From contig JAKAUP010000003.1 of assembly GCA_021817565.1 (NCBI GenBank), positions 207,026 to 271,025 of the forward strand: a DNA stretch of 64,000 bases, given 5' to 3'. This DNA comes from Microcaldota archaeon. GTDB lineage: Archaea; Micrarchaeota; Micrarchaeia; Micrarchaeales; Micrarchaeaceae. Positions within the stretch are counted from its first letter, which is position 1. The number at the start of each line of letters is the position of its first letter. Shown here in pieces: positions 40,222 to 48,975 of this stretch. The notes under the pieces were generated by a model. It saw only the letters and a program-made list of their open reading frames with translations, searched no databases and was not told the DNA's origin. The position numbers were made by a program, and so were the translations under genes.

Positions 40222-41427
40222 TCAGACAGCCTCCTTTAGACCAAATATGCTTTTCTCTATCACTTCCTGCGTCTTGTCCTGTGGGTATAGCAGCTTGATT
40301 AGTTTTGTATGGCCTCTTATCCCCTTCCCTGAATCGAATGTCTTTATTATGCCCTGCACTTCAAGCTCTGATATGTAGTTCCTATACCATCTCTCGCTCT
40401 TCGGGGCCCTTCTTACGCTTTCCGATATTGACCTGTATTGGCGGTACACCTCGCCGCTGAATATGTACTTATCCTCTCCGTCAGTTATGAGCTTCCTGTA
40501 AGAGCCTCCGTCCTTTGAGAGTTTTGATATCGCATAGAGCACAATCTTCTGCTGTTCCGGAAGGGTCGCTATTACATCGTATACTATGTCCCTCTCCGCA
40601 ATCTTTATCGCCTCTTCCGCTTCTTCCATTGTCAGCTTGTCCTTCGCCTTCTCCTCTGCGAGCTCACCAGTATGCGATATTATCTTGAGTGAGAGGCGCG
40701 CGTCGCCGCCATGCTGTGATGCGGCTCCGGCAACATAGCGCAGCACTGTCTCTTCCACTACCCCCTTCTTGAAGCCTTTCTCTGCGCGGTCCTTTATTAT
40801 TGCGTATATCTCGTTTGCATTATATGGAGGGAATACGATCTCGGTCTCATAAAGAGCAGAAAGGCTCCTAGGGTCAAGGCTTTCCTTGAATGAGACGTTA
40901 TTGGATATGCCTACGATGGTAAATCCCCCGGCGCGCATGTCGCTGTTTATCCTTGTCAATGTGTATACCAGATCGTCTAGATCCTTTACTATATCTATCT
41001 CATCCAGTATGGTTATGAGTGTCTTATTGTCTTCCTCTATCCAGTTGGCTATCTTCTCGTAAAGGTCTATTGCCCCATAGCCCCTTTTCGAATATGTCGG
41101 CAGATGATCCGATATGATCTTGTTCAGTACCCTATATCTAGAGTTGTACATCTTGCAGTTAATGTATGACACCTTTGCCTTGGAGTTGGGTATCATCTCC
41201 ACCTCTTTCACAACATACTTTGCACAGCTTGTCTTGCCTGTGCCTGTCTTCCCATACAGAAATATGTTTCGGCCCTTCTCTCCTTTAAGTGAAGGAGCTA
41301 GAGCGCGCTCTATCTTGCCAATCTCTTTCTCCCTGAAAAGCAGGTTGGGCGGAATGTAATGAGGGGAAAGCACCTCACGGTCTGCGAATATTTTTGATTC
41401 TCCGAGAAGGTCGCTTAGTTTCTGCAT
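40222..41427 (-). CDS. orc1: Orc1/Cdc6 replication initiator
   Basis: NIFLYGKTGTGKTSCAKYV Walker A; TLITILDEIDIV; GISNNVSFKESLDPR sensor I; C-terminal wHTH. Confidence 0.95.
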   Translation of the reverse strand: MQKLSDLLGESKIFADREVLSPHYIPPNLLFREKEIGKIERALAPSLKGEKGRNIFLYGKTGTGKTSCAKYVVKEVEMIPNSKAKVSYINCKMYNSRYRVLNKIISDHLPTYSKRGYGAIDLYEKIANWIEEDNKTLITILDEIDIVKDLDDLVYTLTRINSDMRAGGFTIVGISNNVSFKESLDPRSLSALYETEIVFPPYNANEIYAIIKDRAEKGFKKGVVEETVLRYVAGAASQHGGDARLSLKIISHTGELAEEKAKDKLTMEEAEEAIKIAERDIVYDVIATLPEQQKIVLYAISKLSKDGGSYRKLITDGEDKYIFSGEVYRQYRSISESVRRAPKSERWYRNYISELEVQGIIKTFDSGKGIRGHTKLIKLLYPQDKTQEVIEKSIFGLKEAV

Positions 41428-41486
41428 ATATACCCCACATTATAAAAGCACTATCGGCTTATATTTGTTGAATAAAGTTATAAAAT

Positions 41487-41813
41487 CTACTTTAACAAAC
41501 CGCGCTCTTTCAGTCTATTGGCATCTGATATACTATACCTCATCACTATGTCACCACGTTCATCACCCTGAACGGGCCACGGGGAAACAAGCACCACATC
41601 GTTCTCCTTTATCCAGAACCTGCGCTTATATTTTTTGGGAATGATGCATACGCGCTCCTTCCCATCCATGCAGTGCACAAGAAATCTGGATGAGCCTTGC
41701 GATTTTACCACAACCCCGGCCGTCTCCGGATCCCTGGGCACGCGCAGCGCGTGCTCGGCTTCTGGAAGCGCTTTTTTCCTGTTGAAATTCCCGCGTGTGT
41801 GTCCTTTTTTCAT
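41487..41813 (-). CDS. Translation initiation factor aIF1A
   Basis: MKKGHTRGNFNRKK...VVKSQGSSRFLVHCMDGKERVCIIPKKYKRRFWIKENDVVLVSPW. Confidence 0.93.
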   Translation of the reverse strand: MKKGHTRGNFNRKKALPEAEHALRVPRDPETAGVVVKSQGSSRFLVHCMDGKERVCIIPKKYKRRFWIKENDVVLVSPWPVQGDERGDIVMRYSISDANRLKERGLLK

Positions 41814-41824
41814 CAAGTAATCGC

Positions 41825-42238
41825 CTATGAATTTATTCCGTAACGCGCTCCGCACGCTTCGCAGACAAGGTAAATAACTCCGCGGCCGCCGCTCTCTAGG
41901 TGAGTATCAGGCTTTTTGCACTCCTTGCATATAACGTATACCTCGAAATATCTCTTTATGCGCCTGTTTACCTCGTCGTTTGAGAATCGGCCGTTTATCA
42001 CAAGCTGCTGGCCGTCGTTGCTTATGGGCACACCGAGCTCCTTTGTAAGATATTTTGATATGTCTGTAAGATTGCGGCGTGCCTTGTCGGCAATAGCGGC
42101 GATGTTTTTCAGTATGGTCTTGTTCCCCTGGCTGAATGTTTCAGCGTTCGGTATAACAAAATCTGAGCTTTCTGCTGCAATCTCAGGTATGTCCTTTAGC
42201 GCGCGGTCAAGAAGCTTTACATATTCCTTGTCATCCAA
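41825..42238 (-). CDS. Translation initiation factor aIF2 subunit beta
   Basis: FSNDEVNRRIKRYFEVYVICKECKKPDTHLESGGRGVIYLVCEACGA. Confidence 0.93.
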   Translation of the reverse strand: MDDKEYVKLLDRALKDIPEIAAESSDFVIPNAETFSQGNKTILKNIAAIADKARRNLTDISKYLTKELGVPISNDGQQLVINGRFSNDEVNRRIKRYFEVYVICKECKKPDTHLESGGRGVIYLVCEACGARYGINS

Positions 42239-42324
42239 TTTATCATTCTCTTATTTAGCGTATGCTGAATATATTAGGGAAGATATATATATTGTTTTGT
42301 ATTCGGAACGGGAAAAACCGCATA

Positions 42325-42333
42325 AGATATAAA
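42325..42333 (+). promoter_or_regulatory. Candidate TATA box for SRP RNA
   Basis: agatataaa about 20-28 nt upstream of predicted RNA 5' end. Confidence 0.4.
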
Positions 42334-42352
42334 CTGTGATATAGATTATAGT

Positions 42353-42616
42353 TTGGCAGATAAGCGGGAAGCTAGGGGTTTTCCGTACCGCATACCCCCT
42401 TTATGGCGGGCGAATGCCAGACGAGTACATATGTGCATGTATGCGCCCTCAACGAAACGAAGATGTTTTGCCCCGGACGATATGCGTGTATGTGAATCAG
42501 GCCAGGCCGGAAGGAGCAACCTTAAACGTACTACGTGTATGCTTTCGGGATACGGGACTGAGCGGAGTTGCGATCAGCGCATAGATGTACGTATGTGCAG
42601 ATCTGGTTTCTGCCAT
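42353..42616 (+). ncRNA. Signal recognition particle (7S) RNA
   Basis: Helix 8 core CAGGCCAGGCCGGAAGGAGCAACC; terminal pairing ggcaga (42355-42360)/tctgcc (42609-42614); archaeal-type 5' domain. Confidence 0.88.
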
Positions 42617-42679
42617 TTTATGCGGTGCGCGCCAATAAAAGTTTAATAAAGGTTGTAGTTATCTTATTGGTGTATTCGT

Positions 42680-42765
42680 GCCGGGGTCGCCTAGAGGTAG
42701 GGCGGCAGCCTGCTAAGCTGTTTGGCTGGTTTCGGCCTCCGTGGGTTCGATTCCCACTCCCGGCG
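42680..42765 (+). tRNA. tRNA-Ser(GCU)
   Basis: Cloverleaf: gccgggg/tcccggc acceptor, loop CTGCTAA, long variable arm, T-loop TTCGATT, discriminator G; no encoded CCA. Confidence 0.95.
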
Positions 42766-42901
42766 TTCCTTATTAACCAACCGAAGAAGGCTTTTTTATA
42801 AAGAAACCGGTATCTGTGTAAGTTATGGACGGGATAGATTTGCATGATGGGGTGCGCAAGGATTTTATATCTTAGATATGCTATTAGAGGGTGTGATTAA
42901 G

Positions 42902-43123
42902 ATGGATGCAAAAAAGGAACATGTAAGCAACAGGGCAGCATGCCCGATATGCGGAAGAGAACTTAATGAGAAGGAAGCGGCTCAGTTCAATACTGAAGGA
43001 AAGTTTGAATGCATGGACTGCGGCGCCACCGTTGCACCGTCAGGAGCAGAAGATGGAGCACATTTTGAGAACCATGGATGCGGGTGCGGCGGTTCGTGCG
43101 GATGCGGTGGCCACCACCATTGA
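42902..43123 (+). CDS. Small metal-binding protein (zinc ribbon + GC/H-rich tail)
   Basis: CPICGREL...CMDCGA and C-terminal HGCGCGGSCGCGGHHH. Confidence 0.65.
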   Translation: MDAKKEHVSNRAACPICGRELNEKEAAQFNTEGKFECMDCGATVAPSGAEDGAHFENHGCGCGGSCGCGGHHH

Positions 43124-43174
43124 TCCGGCACCCATTCTTTTCCTTTATTAACTTTTGTTCAGTATAAGCTATGC

Positions 43175-43247
43175 GCGATTGTAGTCTAGCCTGGTAGGAC
43201 TTTGGCCTTCCAAGCCAATAACCCGGGTTCAAATCCCGGCAATCGCA
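43175..43247 (+). tRNA. tRNA-Gly(UCC)
   Basis: gcgattg/caatcgc acceptor, loop CTTCCAA, T-arm cccgg-gttcaaat-cccgg-like. Confidence 0.94.
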
Positions 43248-43484
43248 TTTTTTGGCTTCGCTGGAATCATCCTGCCAGTAACCTAATTTTCAAAATACCT
43301 TGTCGTCATAGTTTAAAACCTTAGTAGAGTTAAAATACTATTATCAATTTAAACTGCGCTTTAGCATACCTATTTTATAACCTCACCTAAAAGCTGAACA
43401 TGCCTGATTAATCCATAGCATTTAACAGGTGAATTATGCCGCATGCGGTATAGTCCTTAAAAATATGCTTATACATATTTATTT

Positions 43485-43961
43485 ATGGAAGTTGGAAAAA
43501 AGCGCCCTCTTTTGATCACTATACTTGGCATTTTCTTTGCCATCGACGCAATAGGAATAATTATAACTATCTTGGATGGTTCTTATCTAAAAGCGCCTGC
43601 TGAACTGTTGGGGTTTTTAGTGTATGGGTCTGGTGCCGCAATAATTTATTTGGTCATTGTTGCCATACTATTTATTTTGTCTTATACCTTCATTAAAGGG
43701 GGGATGCGTTTTGGATGGATGCTTGCAATAGCATATTTAATATTCGGTATCATTAATGTGATAGCCACAATACCTAGTATACCTAGTACTGCTGCTGCAG
43801 CGGCTACAGAAGCATCGAAATTAAACAGTCAGATTTCGTATGGATTAGTAGGGTTTACAACCTCATTGTTATACTTTTCTGTAGGGGCGGAGGTTGTAAT
43901 TTATCTTTTGGTCTTATACTATCTTACCAGACCAAAACCTAGAGCATGGCTAGGGGCATGA
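43485..43961 (+). CDS. Small four-TM membrane protein, unknown
   Basis: Hydrophobic helices; MEVGKKRPLLITILGIFFAIDAIGIIITIL. Confidence 0.65.
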   Translation: MEVGKKRPLLITILGIFFAIDAIGIIITILDGSYLKAPAELLGFLVYGSGAAIIYLVIVAILFILSYTFIKGGMRFGWMLAIAYLIFGIINVIATIPSIPSTAAAAATEASKLNSQISYGLVGFTTSLLYFSVGAEVVIYLLVLYYLTRPKPRAWLGA

Positions 43962-44176
43962 CCAGACTCTTTGGAATTGTATAGTTTAATACTATTTTGT
44001 GAATACGGGACAAGTGATGGTATATGTATGGGAAGCTGAACCGCGCCACGGCAATCTCGTGAATCCACCCGATGCACAAGATGCGCGTCAGTCACATCTC
44101 CGACAGCGAGGATTTTTATATCGTCGATTTTAGCCCTGTTTTCGCATATAACTGTGTATAACATATATACATTCAT
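43919..44176 (-). pseudogene. Possible remnant of an FAD/NAD-disulfide-oxidoreductase-like gene
   Basis: ENRAKIDDIKILAVGDVTDAHLVHRVDSRDCRGAV resembles the GDV motif region of flavoprotein reductases; 85 aa only. Confidence 0.25.
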
Positions 44177-44186
44177 TTAAATGAAT
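44171..44186. repeat. 16-bp perfect palindrome ATTCATTTAAATGAAT
   Basis: Self reverse-complementary; related half-sites at 44209-44231. Confidence 0.6.
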
Positions 44187-44282
44187 TTATAAGAGTATAA
44201 ATTGTATAAATTCATTTATATCATTTAAATTATAGAGGGCGTGGGCGCCAGGGCATGCGTGGATGCAAGGCAAGTAGGCGTC

Positions 44283-45359
44283 TTACTTCCCTGAGGGCAG
44301 TGCCTTAGGGTTATTCCCTTCTAGCTCATTTTTCTCTTCAAACCTTACTAGGTGGCTGCCCCAGAGCCTCCATACTACTACGTCCCAATCCCTAGCTCTG
44401 CCGCTTCTCACTATGCCGTGTAGCAACCTTTCAGCCCAGTTAAGCATCTTGTTTAGCTCCATTCTTATCTTAGCGGTAAAGGCTGCGCTGTCCTTAGTGC
44501 CATCTAGATACATATTCATCCACTGAGTGAGGAACAGGAACAGTTTGTCATAGAGAGATATGAATTCTTCTCTTGTCATCTCCTCGCTATTAAGGAATAC
44601 TATCTTTCCTCTCTTGTCATCGTAGAAGGCATTAAAGTGAGCACTGGAATTTCTAAGCTTCTCTGCCATCTGATTAAATATGGTGTCCTCTAAAAGGGCG
44701 GCGTCAGGGATAACCTGTTTCTTATCGCATTCATCCTTATAGACATCTTCCAACATTCCCTGTATTACTCCAGAAGTGGCATGACTGCCTATATCCTCCT
44801 TTTTCATTCTGGCTTTCTTCTTTCCTTCGATTAGCTCCTTTCTGAAGTAGTTGATTGACTGGCCTTCGATTGTTTGATTCCGCTCTAGATAAACAAAGAA
44901 GCAGGAATCCACGTTATTCAAAAGAAGTTCATATAGATTCTGGAACAGGTAGATAAACAACGCCGCTTTGATATTGTCTGTCAGACCTTCTCCACCCTTC
45001 TCTATATCTGAAACTACTCTTAGCGTGTAATGCATAGGCCCGACCATCTTCATAAAGGCTACAAAATCGGATTCGTTGATGCCCCTAAGAAACCCAAGAA
45101 TCCACGTTTCCCCTTTGGTTAACGTCATCCTTTTCTGCACTTCTGTTTCTACGCTGCTGATTTTGTCATATAACTCAGCACATTGCTCGTCAGTTATGAG
45201 TTCCTCTACATTTGTATTTTTTACAAAAGTCCACAAGGACATGCAGTTGCCCAACCTGGCTTCAAAATCACGCAGCCATCCCTCTTTTGTCAGACCAGAA
45301 GGCATAGCTACGCCGATGCTGGTCAATATCTCATTAATCAGGCCCTCGTTCTCTGCCAT
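44283..45359 (-). CDS. HEPN-domain-like protein (candidate RNase/abortive-infection type)
   Basis: KLRNSSAHFN (Rx4H HEPN motif) in an all-helical 358-aa protein. Confidence 0.6.
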   Translation of the reverse strand: MAENEGLINEILTSIGVAMPSGLTKEGWLRDFEARLGNCMSLWTFVKNTNVEELITDEQCAELYDKISSVETEVQKRMTLTKGETWILGFLRGINESDFVAFMKMVGPMHYTLRVVSDIEKGGEGLTDNIKAALFIYLFQNLYELLLNNVDSCFFVYLERNQTIEGQSINYFRKELIEGKKKARMKKEDIGSHATSGVIQGMLEDVYKDECDKKQVIPDAALLEDTIFNQMAEKLRNSSAHFNAFYDDKRGKIVFLNSEEMTREEFISLYDKLFLFLTQWMNMYLDGTKDSAAFTAKIRMELNKMLNWAERLLHGIVRSGRARDWDVVVWRLWGSHLVRFEEKNELEGNNPKALPSGK

Positions 45360-45435
45360 TGTTCTCCATTATATTTAGCATGGCAGATAGTTATAGCCTA
45401 TTATCTTGTGGCACGGGGTCGTACCTGAAGCGCAT

Positions 45436-45507
45436 CGCCCGAAGCAGGGATCGAACCTGCGACCTTCCGGTTAACAGCCGGACGCTCTACCATTGAGCTA
45501 CTCGGGC
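45436..45507 (-). tRNA. tRNA-Asn(GUU)
   Basis: Minus-strand gcccgagtagctcaatggtagagcgtccggctgttaaccggaaggtcgcaggttcgatccctgcttcgggc(g). Confidence 0.95.
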
Positions 45508-46178
45508 ATCATGAATTCCGGTACTTCTATGTTGATTACGCTGAGCGAGATATCCTCAGAATATGTGTCTGTTGTCTTTATGTCGTTTACGGACTGGTCG
45601 TACCTCAGGAACTTAAAGTCTTTCTCTGAATCTATCGGAGCATATATAAATACCTTGGCGTCGTCCGAATCGATTATGTCGAAGCTTCCCAGGTATCTTC
45701 TCCCTTTGTGCATGAACATGTATATGTTCGTTATATTTCCTGATGACGCCGATGTGTCTATTAACTCCATTACCATAGGCTTGTAATCCTTTGCAAGTAT
45801 CTTTACAATGTCCTTCTTTTCCGGCGTTCTTTCCTTTATGTTCGCCGCATCAAGCTCCAGGATTGGTATCACGTAGCTTTTGTAGTTCAGGTGTGCGGGA
45901 TACCTTTCCAGTATCTCTATGTTCTCCTTGTTGGACTGGTCCTGATTTGAGTATATGCACATCTTCCCCTTTTTCTCTGTTTCGAAGAAGTATGCCAGCT
46001 TAGTTCCCGATATGCTCTCCCCTATGGAGAAAAGTATCTTTTTTCCTCCTTTTTCTATGAGGAACAGCGGGGTGTTTGGCCCGTCTGGCGAGTAGGTGCT
46101 CCTTGCAAGGTCTGATATTGACCGCACTTTTATAAAGAACAGGGATAGAGTGCCCTCTCTCTTGCTTTCTCCCTTCAA
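45498..46178 (-). CDS. Hypothetical protein; stop codon lies inside tRNA-Asn
   Basis: 226-aa ORF, same strand run as downstream surface/signalling genes. Confidence 0.65.
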   Translation of the reverse strand: MKGESKREGTLSLFFIKVRSISDLARSTYSPDGPNTPLFLIEKGGKKILFSIGESISGTKLAYFFETEKKGKMCIYSNQDQSNKENIEILERYPAHLNYKSYVIPILELDAANIKERTPEKKDIVKILAKDYKPMVMELIDTSASSGNITNIYMFMHKGRRYLGSFDIIDSDDAKVFIYAPIDSEKDFKFLRYDQSVNDIKTTDTYSEDISLSVINIEVPEFMMPE

Positions 46179-46187
46179 AGTATCACC

Positions 46188-47018
46188 TTATATGTGTTTT
46201 ATTATCTCCCCTATTACATACATCACATCCATTGCTGGCTGGTATATTATCGGGAATGTCTCTGCCCCTCCGCCTATTGCGGTATAATCGCTGAGTATGC
46301 CACTTTTCACCACTATTGTGACGTTTGTCTCTTTGTATACCATTGGGCTTGATATGGACTGCACAAGCAGTTTGGTATTGTAAACCCCAGGTATGTATTC
46401 GTTTATACCATATATGAATGTCTTTGTGGTGTGATGCGGCGCGATTGCTGTTTCTGTCTGGTTCCATGCGGGCAGCCCATCGAGCGTTATTATGAATGGG
46501 TTGTCAGATACTCCAGTATTGTTTATCGATATCAATATGTCTGCATTTGATCCTGCGTTTATGTATAGTACGGCAGGACTTACCTGCAGTTTGAAAACAT
46601 CGGGAGTTACGTTTATGTAGCCCGTAAATGTTAGCGTTCCCAGCCCTGAATAATTGCCTATGTTGACTGCCTGGAATGTTATTGGATATTCGCCTGGGGG
46701 CGTATCTGCCGCAGGCTTTATCAGCACAGGAAGGTCAACCGTGTTCAGCGATGAGTTCTGCACTACCCATCCGGGAGGCGCCTTCTTCACTACAAGCTCA
46801 TTCCATCCAAGATTGAGATAATTTCCAGAATCTGTGTAGGTCGATGCTGTTATGTTTACATAGAATGTCTGGCCTGGACCCACCTTTCCCAGATAGACTG
46901 TAGATCCGTTTGTTATGCTTTTTACAACCGGTTCATACATGCTTGCTGTCGGTCCAGCCAAGCTTACGCTCAAAAAAGCGAACGCAAGGACCATTATAAG
47001 CAGGTTGCTGCGCATCAT
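46188..47018 (-). CDS. Secreted NEW3-like Ig-fold protein with signal peptide
   Basis: Signal peptide; GNYLNLGWNELVVKKAPPGWVV...PPGEYPITFQAVN; C-terminal hydrophobic stretch. Confidence 0.65.
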   Translation of the reverse strand: MMRSNLLIMVLAFAFLSVSLAGPTASMYEPVVKSITNGSTVYLGKVGPGQTFYVNITASTYTDSGNYLNLGWNELVVKKAPPGWVVQNSSLNTVDLPVLIKPAADTPPGEYPITFQAVNIGNYSGLGTLTFTGYINVTPDVFKLQVSPAVLYINAGSNADILISINNTGVSDNPFIITLDGLPAWNQTETAIAPHHTTKTFIYGINEYIPGVYNTKLLVQSISSPMVYKETNVTIVVKSGILSDYTAIGGGAETFPIIYQPAMDVMYVIGEIIKHI

Positions 47019-47073
47019 ACCGATTAAGGGAAATCTATACTTAAATTCCTTTCCTTTGGTGCCTTCTACCCTA

Positions 47074-47604
47074 TCAGCTGTATTTTGTGGTTACCTGGAC
47101 TATCTTTGCATAGTTGTTTGTGTGCAGCCCTTCCACAGTATAGTTTATGAAAAGGTAGCCGTTGAATATGTTCCCCGATTTTGACTTGTCTATGCCCCCA
47201 GACCCATAGCAGTATACATATATTGAATTTGAGGAATCGCTTGCGAGTACCATGGGATTTGCAAGGTAATTGCCAGGGTATGCGGAAGAGTCTGACGAGT
47301 AATTCTTTATGTGCACATTCCCATATTCAGGAAGCGATGCGTTTGTTGTGTTTGGCGTCGTAGAACATGCCGCCCCGTTAATTTTGAGCGTTACCCCGGT
47401 AACCTGTGCGAGCTTCACGTTCATTACACCAGTGGCGTTTATTGCATACGCATTGCATATGTATCCAGGGGACGGGGTGCAGGTGCTGCCTGAAAGGTAA
47501 GGGGTGAGAACCCCGGAAGACGCGATGATGTATATTGCCGCAGCTATTATTATCAGTGCAGATCCGTATGATATGAGGTAGTCTATGGCGGATTGCGCCT
47601 TCAT
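47074..47604 (-). CDS. Pilin-like class III signal peptide protein
   Basis: MKAQSAIDYLISYGSALIIIAAAIYIIA. Confidence 0.75.
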   Translation of the reverse strand: MKAQSAIDYLISYGSALIIIAAAIYIIASSGVLTPYLSGSTCTPSPGYICNAYAINATGVMNVKLAQVTGVTLKINGAACSTTPNTTNASLPEYGNVHIKNYSSDSSAYPGNYLANPMVLASDSSNSIYVYCYGSGGIDKSKSGNIFNGYLFINYTVEGLHTNNYAKIVQVTTKYS

Positions 47605-47620
47605 TCCCTTTCTCCCTACC

Positions 47621-48835
47621 TCAATTCTTTTCTCCCTTCTTGTCCTCATTTTTCTTGCCTATGTTAAGCTTTACGCCTTGCGAATCGCGCTTTATCGATA
47701 CATCGAGGTCGTCCCTTCCCAAGAGTTTCTGGAGCTCTGTGTATGTGTACAGCCCCACCTCCTTCTTCTCGTTCTGCACCTTCCTTTCCTTAAGTATCTT
47801 CTCCCTTTTCTCCTTTAGTTTCTGCTTGTGTGTCTCCTCGTAGATAAGCGAAAGCTTCGGTATGTCGCCGGTTTCGAAGAGGTTTTCCACAAAGTCTATT
47901 GCAGCGTTCTTGTAACCGTGATCCTGGAGTATGAACGGTGTCACTTCCTCGAACTCCTTTGTGACTGATTGCACAACACTTGCAACCTCATTCGAGTTCC
48001 CTGCTATGACGAATTCGTCGCTGTTCAGGAAGCCTATGAACGCGTTCCTTTTCTCCGTATTTATTACATCCTGCATCAGCTGCGATATGAGTCTGAGTAT
48101 GACGGCACGCTGCGCCTCCCCGAACTTGGAGGAGTATGCTGAAAGCCCTTCCACCTTTATGGTACCCATCGTGTACTTCTCCCCCTCTCTTACGTATCGT
48201 TCTATCTCCTCGGATATCCTCTGGTCGTTCGGCAGGTCTATCAGAGGGTCAAACTTCTTCCCCTTCTTGCTCAGGAATAGCGTTGTCAGGTTTCTCAGCT
48301 CGGAGGGATTGAACGGCTTCCTTATATAATAATCCGCACCGTACTTTATTCCCTTGAACCTATTGCTTGTAGGGTCCATCGCGCTCACTATTATTACGAC
48401 AGTTCCCTTAGTGTCAGGATCCTCCTTTATCGTCTGGCATATGTCTAATCCGTCCTTGTGGGGAAGCATAAGGTCAAGCACCACTAGGTCTGGTTTTATG
48501 GCACGTACCTTTCCCATTGCCTCCCCGCCATCATATATCTGAGTTATCTCGAATCCCTTGCCTATCGATATCGCCATTAACCTGTTGATATTCTTGTCGT
48601 CCTCGACTATCAGAACCTTCTTTGGACTGTCTTGGCTCTTGAGGAGGTAATATGTCCGTATTGTCCCGTTCTTGCTCTCTGCTATTGCCTTTTCCTGCTC
48701 CAGTTCCGCTATCGCGTCGTCTAGCGCACCATTTCCGAAGCCCTCCTTTGACACTATGTCGTACAACTCATTGTAGGTTATCTGGAGCTTGTCCTTCAGT
48801 ATATTTATAACGCCATCCCTAAGTACTTGGTTCAT
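47621..48835 (-). CDS. Response-regulator (REC) protein with N-terminal wHTH-like and degenerate GGDEF-like C-terminal region
   Basis: VLIVEDDKNINRLMAISIGKGFEITQIYDGGEAMGKVRAIKPDLVVLDLMLPHKDGLD...VIIVSAMD...YYIRKPF; later FLNSDEFVI. Confidence 0.85.
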   Translation of the reverse strand: MNQVLRDGVINILKDKLQITYNELYDIVSKEGFGNGALDDAIAELEQEKAIAESKNGTIRTYYLLKSQDSPKKVLIVEDDKNINRLMAISIGKGFEITQIYDGGEAMGKVRAIKPDLVVLDLMLPHKDGLDICQTIKEDPDTKGTVVIIVSAMDPTSNRFKGIKYGADYYIRKPFNPSELRNLTTLFLSKKGKKFDPLIDLPNDQRISEEIERYVREGEKYTMGTIKVEGLSAYSSKFGEAQRAVILRLISQLMQDVINTEKRNAFIGFLNSDEFVIAGNSNEVASVVQSVTKEFEEVTPFILQDHGYKNAAIDFVENLFETGDIPKLSLIYEETHKQKLKEKREKILKERKVQNEKKEVGLYTYTELQKLLGRDDLDVSIKRDSQGVKLNIGKKNEDKKGEKN

Positions 48836-48975
48836 GTGGTCACCTCATATATATCCCATAAAAAGTTAATATTACTTTCTGATTTGGTTCGTGGCGCACA
48901 TGGTTAGATATAAAAACCTCTGTTAATGAATAGTATTGTGATGACTGAGGTAATCGCTGAGCTTTGCTGTGATGA

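Noticed and set aside
42353-42801. Plus-strand ORFs 42353..42646 and 42568..42801
   Set aside because: They overlay the SRP RNA and tRNA-Ser(GCU); RNA structure and conserved helix 8 motif explain the sequence better.
43439-43448. CCGCATGCGG palindrome upstream of the small TM protein
   Set aside because: Short 10-bp palindrome, single copy seen; too weak to call an operator.
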